A program made the position numbers and the translations under genes. A stretch of 49,630 bases of DNA from assembly GCA_044432925.1 (NCBI GenBank), contig JAWXUE010000005.1, forward strand, positions 1 through 49,630, in the 5' to 3' direction. Under the pieces are notes generated by a model. It had not been told where the DNA came from. It saw only the letters and a list, made by a program, of their open reading frames with translations, and searched no databases. Shown here in pieces: positions 9,638 to 16,711 of this stretch. Source of the DNA: JAWXUE01 sp044432925 (GTDB lineage Bacteria; Bacillota_I; Bacilli_A; Acholeplasmatales; Anaeroplasmataceae). The stretch's first letter is position 1, and each line of letters starts with the position of its first letter.

Positions 9638-10361
9638 TTATTTAATTGACTATTTAATTAAAGAATCAGGAAGAAACATAGATTATAAAAATGAAGATGT
9701 TGATTTATTTAGATTGTTTAGAGCACTTGTTAATTTAAGAAATAATGAATTACCAAGTAAAGAATTCTTAGAAGTACAAGATAAATATTTAAATGAATTA
9801 TTAATCAAAAAAGGTATATTAGAATATAAGGATAATCATATCAAAGATAATATATATTTAGTACAAGGTGATATAACTACTTTAAATGTTGATTGTATTG
9901 TTAATGCAGCAAACTCTCAAATGCTTGGATGTTTCATTCCTAATCACGGGTGTATTGATAATGCTATTCATACTTATAGTGGTGTTCAATTAAGAGATGA
10001 ATGCAGAAAATTAATGAATGGAAAAGAAGAACCTAATGGCCAAGCTCTTATTACAAATTCATATAATTTAGCATGTAAAAAAATTATACATACTGTTGGG
10101 CCGATAGTTTATGGAAGTGTAACAAATCAAAATAAAATTGATTTAAGAAATTGTTATATTAATTGTATAGAAGCTGCTATAAAAAATAATATGAAAAGTA
10201 TTGCTATATGTTGTATATCAACAGGGGAATTTTGTTATCCTAATTATGATGCTGCAATTATCGCTTTAGATGTAATAAAAGATTATAAACAAATAGATAT
10301 AATAATAAATGTGTTTAAGGATGTGGATTATGAAATATACAGAAGATTACTTAAAGATTAA
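9630..10361 (+). CDS. Zinc-dependent macrodomain ADP-ribosyl hydrolase (SirTM-linked type)
   Basis: A 243-residue macrodomain protein predicted to remove ADP-ribose from proteins modified by the neighbouring sirtuin. Residues 1-70 form the helical N-terminal extension typical of SirTM-linked macrodomains (RALVNLR, then a segment ending QDKYLNE). The macrodomain follows: DIVNAANS-like VDCIVNAANSQ near 88-98, then GCFIPNHGCID, whose Cys101, His106 and Cys108 match the zinc site of the class. GEFCYPN in the C-terminal half forms the second ribose loop. ATG 9630 is preferred over ATG 9624 because AGAGG at 9616-9620 is correctly spaced. It overlaps the upstream gene by 8 bases and the sirtuin by 32 bases. 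In Staphylococcus and Streptococcus the same pair is linked to a GcvH-like protein and a lipoate ligase; neither is present here. Confidence 0.92.
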   Translation: MINYLIDYLIKESGRNIDYKNEDVDLFRLFRALVNLRNNELPSKEFLEVQDKYLNELLIKKGILEYKDNHIKDNIYLVQGDITTLNVDCIVNAANSQMLGCFIPNHGCIDNAIHTYSGVQLRDECRKLMNGKEEPNGQALITNSYNLACKKIIHTVGPIVYGSVTNQNKIDLRNCYINCIEAAIKNNMKSIAICCISTGEFCYPNYDAAIIALDVIKDYKQIDIIINVFKDVDYEIYRRLLKD

Positions 10362-11136
10362 AGAATTAATTAAAGAAGCTGATGCAGTATTAATTGGCTT
10401 AGGTAGTGGAATTTCTGCTGCTGGAGGGTTGGACTATTTTTCAGAAGATGTATTTAAAAAACTATATCCTAAGTATTATGAAAAAGGATATAAATATATT
10501 TTTCATGCTATAAGTGAACATTGGGTTTGTAATATAACAGAAGAAAATTGTTATGATTATTGGAACTTTTGGACAAGACATATTTATAATGTTAGGTACA
10601 ATGTCGATACTTTATTACCTTATAAATTGTTAAAAGAAATTGTTTTAAATAAGAAACACTTTGCTATTACTACAAATGGTGATGGTCAAACACAAAGAGT
10701 ATTTGAAAATGTATATGCTCCTCAAGGTGATTACTCATTATTCCAATGTAGAGTAAATTGTAATGATAAAGTTTATGATAATAAAGAGTTTGTTTTAGAA
10801 AATTTAGATAACGTTAAAACAATTCCTAGATGTAGTAATTGCGGTGATTTTTTAATTCCTAATCTTAGGGTAGATAATTATTTTTGTGAAACATTCGGAC
10901 AAACAAATTATGAAAAATATTATAATTTTTTAATGGAAAATAAAGATAAGAAATTAGTTATATTAGAATTAGGAGTAGGGTTTAACACTCCTAGTATTAT
11001 AAGATTTCCTTTCGATAAATTATCTACATTACAAAATGCTACCTTAGTAAGAGTAAATAGTAGTGATCCTGATGTTATACATGGGTTTGGAATAAGTGAA
11101 GATATTACGAAGGTTTTATTAAATTTAAAAGAGTAG
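10330..11136 (+). CDS. Class M sirtuin (SirTM), protein ADP-ribosyltransferase
   Basis: A 268-residue sirtuin of the class M type, known in Firmicutes pathogens to ADP-ribosylate rather than deacetylate. The NAD-binding GSGIS loop is at 25-29. The usual NxD motif reads TTNGDGQ (114-120), and the catalytic HG is replaced by QG in APQGDYSLFQC (130-140), the hallmark of the class. Four zinc cysteines are visible: Cys140, Cys144, Cys168 and Cys171 (CSNCG). The start at ATG 10330 follows AAGG at 10317-10320; the longer frame from 10309 has no site. The gene overlaps the macrodomain gene, so writer and eraser are co-translated. A terminator overlaps its stop. The missing GcvH-L/LplA2 genes leave the substrate open; the 8837 product is one candidate. 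Confidence 0.92.
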   Translation: MKYTEDYLKIKELIKEADAVLIGLGSGISAAGGLDYFSEDVFKKLYPKYYEKGYKYIFHAISEHWVCNITEENCYDYWNFWTRHIYNVRYNVDTLLPYKLLKEIVLNKKHFAITTNGDGQTQRVFENVYAPQGDYSLFQCRVNCNDKVYDNKEFVLENLDNVKTIPRCSNCGDFLIPNLRVDNYFCETFGQTNYEKYYNFLMENKDKKLVILELGVGFNTPSIIRFPFDKLSTLQNATLVRVNSSDPDVIHGFGISEDITKVLLNLKE

Positions 11137-11150
11137 AAATACTCTTTTTT
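11127..11150 (+). terminator. Intrinsic terminator after the SirTM gene
   Basis: AAAAGAGTA and TACTCTTTT form a 9-bp stem around a GAAA tetraloop, followed by a U run to 11150. The stop codon of the sirtuin lies in the stem and loop. Confidence 0.85.
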
Positions 11151-11151
11151 A

Positions 11152-11160
11152 TGTTATAAT
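11152..11160 (+). promoter_or_regulatory. Extended -10 promoter of rlmI
   Basis: TGTTATAAT (11152-11160) is an extended -10 element directly after the SirTM terminator. Its -35 would lie in the terminator stem and is poor. Confidence 0.55.
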
Positions 11161-11185
11161 TATACTAATAAGGATGTGGATTAAT

Positions 11186-12346
11186 ATGTTAAAAGTAATT
11201 TTAGATAAAAAAGAAGAGGATAATGTTTTAAATGGATTTCCTTGGATTTTTAATAATGAAGTAAGTGGTTTTGAAGGGCCTATTAAAGATGGCGTTGTTT
11301 GTAGCGTATATACATTTGATAAAAAATTTGTTTGTACTGGTTTTTTTAATTCAAATAGTAAAATAATGGTAAGAGTATTATCACTAGATGAAAAAGAAGA
11401 AATTAATTACGAATTTTTTAAACAAAGAATTCAATTAGCAATAGAACATAGAAAAACGTTAGGTTTCTCTTCAGCAAGAATCATTTTCTCAGAAGCTGAT
11501 TTTTTACCTGGTTTAGTTGTTGATAAGTATGGTGAGTATTTATCTTGTCAATTCATGTCTTTAGGTATGGATATGATGAAAGAAGATATTGTTAAAATTT
11601 TAATTGAATTATTAAATCCTAAAGGTATATATGAAAGAAGTGATGTACCTGTAAGGAAAAAAGAAGGATTAGAAGAAATAAAAGGCTTTTTATATAAAGA
11701 GTTTGATACTAAAGTAATAATTGAAGAGAATGGAATTAAAATGCAAGTAGATATTGAAAATGGTCAAAAAACAGGTTACTTTTTAGATCAAAAACTAAAT
11801 AGAGATTATTTAAAATATTATGTTAAAGATAAAACAGTATTAGATTGTTTTTCGCATACAGGAGGATTTGCTCTTCATGCAGCAAAATACGAAGCTAAAA
11901 AAGTAACTGCTTTAGATATAAGTCAAAAAGCATGTGATGATATTATGTTTAATGCAAGTTTAAATCCATTTAAAGATAAAGTTAATGCTGTATGTGTTGA
12001 TGTATTTGATTATTTAAGAAGTACAAAAGATACTTATGATGTAATAGTTTTAGATCCACCTGCTTTTGTTAAAACGAAAGATAAAATTAAAAATGCTATT
12101 AAAGGGTATAAAGAAATTAACTTACAAGCTTTAAAACTAATAAATAAAGGTGGTTATTTATTTACTTATAGTTGTTCTCAACATATGACTTCTGATTTAT
12201 TTTTTGAAATGGTGCAAAGTGCTGTTAAAGATAGTAAAAGAAAAGTACAGTTTATTGATTTTAAAATTCAATCTCCAGATCATCCTGCTTTATTAAATAG
12301 TAATGAACAATTATATTTAAAATGTATCGTTCTTAGAGTTCTATGA
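11186..12346 (+). CDS. rlmI: 23S rRNA (cytosine-C5) methyltransferase, RlmI family
   Basis: Class I SAM-dependent rRNA methyltransferase of the RlmI/YwbD family, 386 residues (family about 395). The N-terminal PUA-like domain covers roughly 1-75 (FPWIFNNEV). The Rossmann domain has GYFLDQKLNRDY, the SAM motif LDCFSHTGGFALHAA, the adenine-binding Asp in VTALDIS, and the active-site motif VLDPPAFVK. The second catalytic Cys is in TYSCSQHM. Start at ATG 11186 is chosen because AAGG (11170-11173) directly abuts the earlier ATG 11174. The stop TGA overlaps the next start (ATGA at 12343), so the M50-like gene is translationally coupled. It is expected to methylate C1962 (E. coli numbering) of 23S rRNA. 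Confidence 0.9.
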   Translation: MLKVILDKKEEDNVLNGFPWIFNNEVSGFEGPIKDGVVCSVYTFDKKFVCTGFFNSNSKIMVRVLSLDEKEEINYEFFKQRIQLAIEHRKTLGFSSARIIFSEADFLPGLVVDKYGEYLSCQFMSLGMDMMKEDIVKILIELLNPKGIYERSDVPVRKKEGLEEIKGFLYKEFDTKVIIEENGIKMQVDIENGQKTGYFLDQKLNRDYLKYYVKDKTVLDCFSHTGGFALHAAKYEAKKVTALDISQKACDDIMFNASLNPFKDKVNAVCVDVFDYLRSTKDTYDVIVLDPPAFVKTKDKIKNAIKGYKEINLQALKLINKGGYLFTYSCSQHMTSDLFFEMVQSAVKDSKRKVQFIDFKIQSPDHPALLNSNEQLYLKCIVLRVL

Positions 12347-13404
12347 GAAAAAAGCATTTTATCGTATTAATTAATGTTATTATAATAGTATGTATATTAC
12401 TGCAGTTACCTGTATTAAACGATAATTATTTAAGTTATTTATTAATATTACCAGGATTACTATTAGGATTTATTGTTTCTGTTATAATACATGAATTAGG
12501 TCATTTAGTTTTCGGATTAATAAGTGGTTATAAATTTACTTCATTTAAAGCATTATTTATTAAAGTTTATAAAACGGATAAAATTAAAATTAAATTTGAA
12601 ACAGTTATGTTAGCTATACCAGGACAATGTTTAATGAAACCAACTTCAAGAAAATATTTACTATATAACTTAGGGGGATTAATATTTACATATATATTAT
12701 CAATTGTTTTAATAATAACTTTTTATATATTAAATAATGTGTATATTAGTCAATTATTATTTGGTATGTTTGTTGTAAATAGTTTACTTGGTATATTAAA
12801 TTCAATTTACAATGAAAATGGAGTTAATGATATTTGTAATATTATTAGATGTAAAAATAATAAAGATTTTTTAGAAGGAGTATTATATCAATTAGATATA
12901 TATTCAAATCTTTCTTCTAAAAATAAATTTAAAAGTAATTATCAACCTTCTGATGATGTTAAAAATATATATTCAAATGTAGCTATTTGGAGATTTAAAT
13001 ATTTTAAAGCATTAAATGAAAATAATAATGATAAAATGGAATACTATTATCAATTATTAAAAAGAAATTGTAGTAATATCCCTTTATATTTCTTGAAATT
13101 AAGTATTCTTTTATTAGTATTAAACCATGAGTTTATGTTTAAAAATGATATTAAACTATTAAGAAGAAGTTTAAAGATAAATAAAAAAGACGAAGAATTA
13201 TTTAAAAAGTTGAAAGAAGAATATAGAGTTTATTTACTTTATAAAGAAATTATATTAGAACAAACAGAATATAACTTTTTAGTATTAGAGAAGTTAATTA
13301 TTAATAAACCAAGTGATATGTTAGAAAGACTACATAATAAAATGTATCTAAAATTAAATAGAGTGTTTGTAGCATATGTTAACAATGGTTATAAATTTGA
13401 TTAA
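12343..13404 (+). CDS. Membrane metalloprotease-like protein (M50/site-2 type)
   Basis: A 353-residue protein with an N-terminal membrane half and a soluble C-terminal half. Hydrophobic segments lie at about 5-22, 30-60, 108-130 and 135-155. The segment at 40-60 contains HELGH (50-54), the zinc-binding signature of intramembrane M50 proteases, and a later NENGVNDI (157-164) sits where the family places its third zinc ligand (Asp). Residues 190-353 are charged, helical and without motif I recognise. It overlaps rlmI by four bases (ATGA) and lies 11 bases before the kinase-like gene. Such proteins in Firmicutes often process small secreted peptides or bacteriocins, but no peptide gene is visible here. 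The substrate is unknown. Confidence 0.75.
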   Translation: MRKKHFIVLINVIIIVCILLQLPVLNDNYLSYLLILPGLLLGFIVSVIIHELGHLVFGLISGYKFTSFKALFIKVYKTDKIKIKFETVMLAIPGQCLMKPTSRKYLLYNLGGLIFTYILSIVLIITFYILNNVYISQLLFGMFVVNSLLGILNSIYNENGVNDICNIIRCKNNKDFLEGVLYQLDIYSNLSSKNKFKSNYQPSDDVKNIYSNVAIWRFKYFKALNENNNDKMEYYYQLLKRNCSNIPLYFLKLSILLLVLNHEFMFKNDIKLLRRSLKINKKDEELFKKLKEEYRVYLLYKEIILEQTEYNFLVLEKLIINKPSDMLERLHNKMYLKLNRVFVAYVNNGYKFD

Positions 13405-13415
13405 GGAGAATATTT

Positions 13416-14252
13416 GTGTTTAAAGAAGTTGAGAGTATTATTAAAAAAAATATTAACAAAGAAGTAAAAGTTATTAATAGATTTACAGGTGGAATGAGTA
13501 ACTTCACTTATTTAATTGAAGTCGATTCTAAATTGTATACATATAGAATTCCTGGGAAAAATAGTCATGTATTTATTAATAGAGAAATAGAAAAAGAGAA
13601 TATTGAATTAGTAAAACAACTTAATTTGAATTGTGAAAATATTTATTTAAATACAACTAATGGTCACAAGATGTCTTTATATATAGAAGGTAATGATTTA
13701 TCTAGTGAAGAAATTGATTATGTAGAAGTTTCTAATAAACTTAAGTTATTACATAATAGTGGCGTTAAAGCTGTTAATGATTATGTAAAAGAAGAAAAAC
13801 TAAATTATTATGAAACTTTATTAGAAGAAAAACATAATGAAGAATATTTTTTATTAAAAGAAAAATTATTTAATTATTTAGAAGAGTATAAAGATATTGA
13901 GTTAGTTTATTGTCATGGTGATGCTCAAAAGTCTAATTGGATAAAAAGTGATAACTTATATTTATTAGATTGGGAGTATAGCGGTAATAATGATCCTTAT
14001 TATGATATAGCATGTTTTGGTAATGTTGATTTTAATGATGCTATTAAACTTCTAGAATATTATTTAGGGTATAAACCAAATAGTAATGAGTTAAGAAGGT
14101 TGTATCTAAATAGAATTTTTCAATGTATGCAGTGGTATAACGTAGCTTTATATAAAAAACAAATTGGGTTAAGTAAAGATTTAAATATGGACTTTAAAGC
14201 AATAAGTGTTAAATATATTAATTTAACAAAAAGTTTTTTTGAAAAAATATAA
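13416..14252 (+). CDS. Choline/aminoglycoside kinase-like phosphotransferase
   Basis: A 278-residue protein kinase-like small-molecule kinase of the APH/choline kinase superfamily, nearest in feel to LicA-type choline kinases. The N lobe has FTGGMSNFTYLIEV and a RIPG strand. The catalytic loop is YCHGDAQKSNW (His, Asp and Asn all present) and the metal-binding motif is LLDWEYSGNNDPYYDIA. The start is GTG at 13416, supported by AAGGAGAA upstream; the nearest ATG would remove the nucleotide-binding strands. It follows the M50-like gene by 11 bases and probably shares its mRNA. The substrate could be choline for teichoic acid or glycolipid decoration, ethanolamine or a sugar alcohol; no lic partner genes are present. 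Confidence 0.8.
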   Translation: MFKEVESIIKKNINKEVKVINRFTGGMSNFTYLIEVDSKLYTYRIPGKNSHVFINREIEKENIELVKQLNLNCENIYLNTTNGHKMSLYIEGNDLSSEEIDYVEVSNKLKLLHNSGVKAVNDYVKEEKLNYYETLLEEKHNEEYFLLKEKLFNYLEEYKDIELVYCHGDAQKSNWIKSDNLYLLDWEYSGNNDPYYDIACFGNVDFNDAIKLLEYYLGYKPNSNELRRLYLNRIFQCMQWYNVALYKKQIGLSKDLNMDFKAISVKYINLTKSFFEKI

Positions 14253-14279
14253 AATTATATATTATTAGAATTATATTAA

Positions 14280-14308
14280 TTGCTTATAATCATAAATTGT
14301 GATAAAAT
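14280..14308 (+). promoter_or_regulatory. Promoter of the Wzz-like gene
   Basis: TTGCTT (14280-14285), a 17-base spacer and TAAAAT (14303-14308). The mRNA leader would be about 25 bases before ATG 14340. Confidence 0.6.
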
Positions 14309-14339
14309 TAGACAAGAATTTACACATGGAGGTAATATT

Positions 14340-15608
14340 ATGAATGAAAATCAATTAGAAGATGGAATATCAATTACAGAGTTATTTGCAATTGTATGGA
14401 AAAGAAAAATAATAATAGGGATTGCTACTGTATTAACTGCTATATTATTTATGGCGTTTGTCGTATTTGGAGTTAATCCTAATTCATTAAGATATACATC
14501 AACATTTGATATGTATTTCCCTGGGATTGTTGAAAACAAATATCCTTCAGGATACTATTTTGATTACAAAGATATTATATCTGATGAAAACATTGAATTA
14601 GTATTAAAAAATAGTGATGAATTTAAAGGTGTTGTACTAACTGATTTTAACAATGATACTATAACTATTTCTGAAACAACTATTATAAGTAGTACTACAG
14701 AAATAACAAATAGAACATTTTCAATTTCAGTTCAAGGTTCGTTGTTTGAAAATAGTACTGAGGCAGCTACTTTCGTTGAATCTTTAGTTAGTCAAGCAAA
14801 TGATAAAATATTAAATAGTGTTGATGATTTATCATTCTCTACTTATTTAAATAATGCTAAACAAGCACAAACTTTTGAATTACAATTAAATTTATTGAAT
14901 CAACAAGTTTCTTATGTATCAAACTTATATAATAATTTGATTGATGAATTTGGTGATGTTACAATTAATGGAAATACATTATTAAATTATAAAACGCAGT
15001 ACAGTTCATATTTTACTATTAATAGTATTAGTAACTTAATTCAAGAGTTAAATAATAATGTTTATGTAAAAGATTATGAAACTAATTTAAATTATTTAAA
15101 TACTTCAAAAGGTATATTAGACAATGAAATTACTATCTTAGAAGATCAAATAGCTGCTCTAGATGAAAAAGTAACTACTTTATTAGGTGATAGAAACGAT
15201 GTATCAAATGCTTATCCTGATATTGATAGTTACAATAAAGAAATAGCTGCATTAACACTAGAATTAGTAACAAAACAACACGATTCTCTTATGTTAGGAA
15301 ATAAAATTAATAGTGGGAATTCTCAAGAAGCAACTGTCGAATCACAAGAATTTAATTCTAGGGTAGAAATAATAGAAGAAGATTTAGAAGGTTTTATCGA
15401 TGAGTATGTTGAAATTGTTAAAGGAGTATATCATCAATTTTCATATGTTAACTTTTCTAATAGAGCAATTGTTACATCAAGTGGTACAGTAAGTTATTTA
15501 TTAGCTGGTATGGTGGGAGCTGTAATGGCTGGTGGTATATCATGTGTATTATTTATAGTGATAGATTTAACTAAAAAAGAAGAAAAAGAAGAAAACTTAA
15601 ATAATTAA
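14340..15608 (+). CDS. Wzz/chain-length-determinant-like membrane protein
   Basis: A 422-residue protein with the layout of polysaccharide co-polymerases: a short cytosolic N terminus (TELFAIVWKRKIIIG), a membrane segment at about 20-42, a large extracytoplasmic part of roughly 330 residues with coiled-coil heptads around 175-205 and 260-300, and a second membrane segment near 383-407 followed by a Lys/Glu-rich cytosolic tail. The start at 14340 is set by CATGGAGGT; the frame runs open to 14280 but has no other site. Wzz proteins set chain length of capsule or exopolysaccharide, usually beside a tyrosine kinase and glycosyltransferases. None is nearby, so this copy is isolated and may act with genes elsewhere. 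Confidence 0.78.
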   Translation: MNENQLEDGISITELFAIVWKRKIIIGIATVLTAILFMAFVVFGVNPNSLRYTSTFDMYFPGIVENKYPSGYYFDYKDIISDENIELVLKNSDEFKGVVLTDFNNDTITISETTIISSTTEITNRTFSISVQGSLFENSTEAATFVESLVSQANDKILNSVDDLSFSTYLNNAKQAQTFELQLNLLNQQVSYVSNLYNNLIDEFGDVTINGNTLLNYKTQYSSYFTINSISNLIQELNNNVYVKDYETNLNYLNTSKGILDNEITILEDQIAALDEKVTTLLGDRNDVSNAYPDIDSYNKEIAALTLELVTKQHDSLMLGNKINSGNSQEATVESQEFNSRVEIIEEDLEGFIDEYVEIVKGVYHQFSYVNFSNRAIVTSSGTVSYLLAGMVGAVMAGGISCVLFIVIDLTKKEEKEENLNN

Positions 15609-15613
15609 TTTAT

Positions 15614-15650
15614 AAAAGAAAGTTTATTGCAAACTTTCTTTTTTCTTTTA
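15614..15650 (+). terminator. Intrinsic terminator after the Wzz-like gene
   Basis: AGAAAGTTT (15617-15625) pairs with AAACTTTCT (15631-15639), extended by A-U pairs, followed by TTTTTCTTTT. It isolates the accessory block from the str operon. Confidence 0.85.
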
Positions 15651-15660
15651 TTAAAAAGTG

Positions 15661-15690
15661 TTGACATAGTTTGTGTTTTTATGTTAAAAT
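15661..15690 (+). promoter_or_regulatory. Promoter of the str operon
   Basis: Perfect TTGACA (15661-15666) and extended -10 TGTTAAAAT (TAAAAT at 15685-15690), with an 18-base spacer. The leader of about 60 bases contains two small hairpins: GAAAAT/ATTTTC, and ACCAC/GTGGT at 15725-15729 with 15738-15742. Confidence 0.8.
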
Positions 15691-15757
15691 ATTAATGCTG
15701 TGAAAATATTAAATTTTCGTATGAACCACAAGGCAGCGTGGTAGAAAGGAGGGCCTT

Positions 15758-16180
15758 ATGCCTACAATAGCTCAATTAGTTCGTAAAGGGAGAACAGATA
15801 AAACAACAAAATCTAAATCTCCAAGTTTAAATGTTGGATATAACTCATTAGAGAAAAAATTCACAAATACAAGTTCACCTCAAAAACGTGGTGTATGTAC
15901 TCGTGTTACTACAATGACTCCAAAAAAACCTAACTCAGCATTACGTAAGTATGCCCGTGTTCGTTTATCAAATGGTTTAGAAGTTACTGCTTATATCCCA
16001 GGAATCGGACATTCATTACAAGAACATAGTGTTGTATTAATTCGTGGTGGACGTGTTAAAGATTTACCAGGGGTACGTTACCATATCATTCGTGGAACAT
16101 TAGATGCAAGTGGAGTAGCAAACCGTCAACAATCTCGTTCGAAATACGGTGCGAAACGTCCAAAAGCTGGAAAAAAATAA
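15758..16180 (+). CDS. rpsL: Ribosomal protein uS12
   Basis: Small-subunit protein at the decoding centre, 140 residues. The conserved TPKKPNSALRKYARVRL and GGRVKDLPGVRYH blocks are intact, so the lysines altered in streptomycin-resistant mutants are wild type. AAAGGAGGG precedes ATG 15758. It is the first gene of rpsL-rpsG-fusA; the L7Ae-like gene (ybxF) found before rpsL in B. subtilis is absent. Confidence 0.98.
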   Translation: MPTIAQLVRKGRTDKTTKSKSPSLNVGYNSLEKKFTNTSSPQKRGVCTRVTTMTPKKPNSALRKYARVRLSNGLEVTAYIPGIGHSLQEHSVVLIRGGRVKDLPGVRYHIIRGTLDASGVANRQQSRSKYGAKRPKAGKK

Positions 16181-16206
16181 TATTATAATAGGAAGGAGGA
16201 GCAATC

Positions 16207-16677
16207 ATGCCTCGTAAAGGACATATAGTTAAAAGAGATGTATTACCAGATCCAATTTATTCTTCAAAATTAGTTACTAGAGCAATCAATGCAATTATGA
16301 TCGAAGGTAAAAAAGGAACTGCTCAAAGCATTTTATATGGTGCGTTTGATCGTATCAATCAAGTTACAGGAAGAGAAGCAATCGAAGTTTTCAATGAAGC
16401 TTTAGAAAAAATCATGCCTGTATTAGAAGTTAAATCAAGAAGAATCGGTGGTCAAAACTACCAAGTTCCTACTGAAGTTCGTCCAGAAAGAAGAACTACT
16501 TTAGGTTTAAGATGGTTAATTAAATATTCTCGTCTACGTAATGAAAAGACAATGGAAGAAAGATTAGCTAAAGAAATTATGGATGCTGCAAACGGTCAAG
16601 GTGCTTCTGTTAAAAAACGTGATGACACTCATAGAATGGCTGAAGCTAATAAAGCATTCGCTCATTACCGTTGGTAA
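16207..16677 (+). CDS. rpsG: Ribosomal protein uS7
   Basis: Primary 16S rRNA-binding protein that nucleates assembly of the 30S head, 156 residues as in B. subtilis. It begins MPRKGHIVKRDVLPDP and contains RRIGGQNYQVPTEVRP and the C-terminal HRMAEANKAFAHYRW. AGGAAGGAGG precedes the start, 26 bases after rpsL. S7 is a known autoregulator of str operons in other bacteria; no specific site was identified here. Confidence 0.98.
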   Translation: MPRKGHIVKRDVLPDPIYSSKLVTRAINAIMIEGKKGTAQSILYGAFDRINQVTGREAIEVFNEALEKIMPVLEVKSRRIGGQNYQVPTEVRPERRTTLGLRWLIKYSRLRNEKTMEERLAKEIMDAANGQGASVKKRDDTHRMAEANKAFAHYRW

Positions 16678-16711
16678 GATTTAAAAAAATTAAAATAAGG
16701 AGCTTATAATT

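Noticed and set aside
15721..15744. Seven-codon ORF (ATG AAC CAC AAG GCA GCG TGG TAG) in the rpsL leader
   Set aside because: No ribosome site precedes it, it overlaps the ACCAC/GTGGT hairpin, and short frames are expected by chance.
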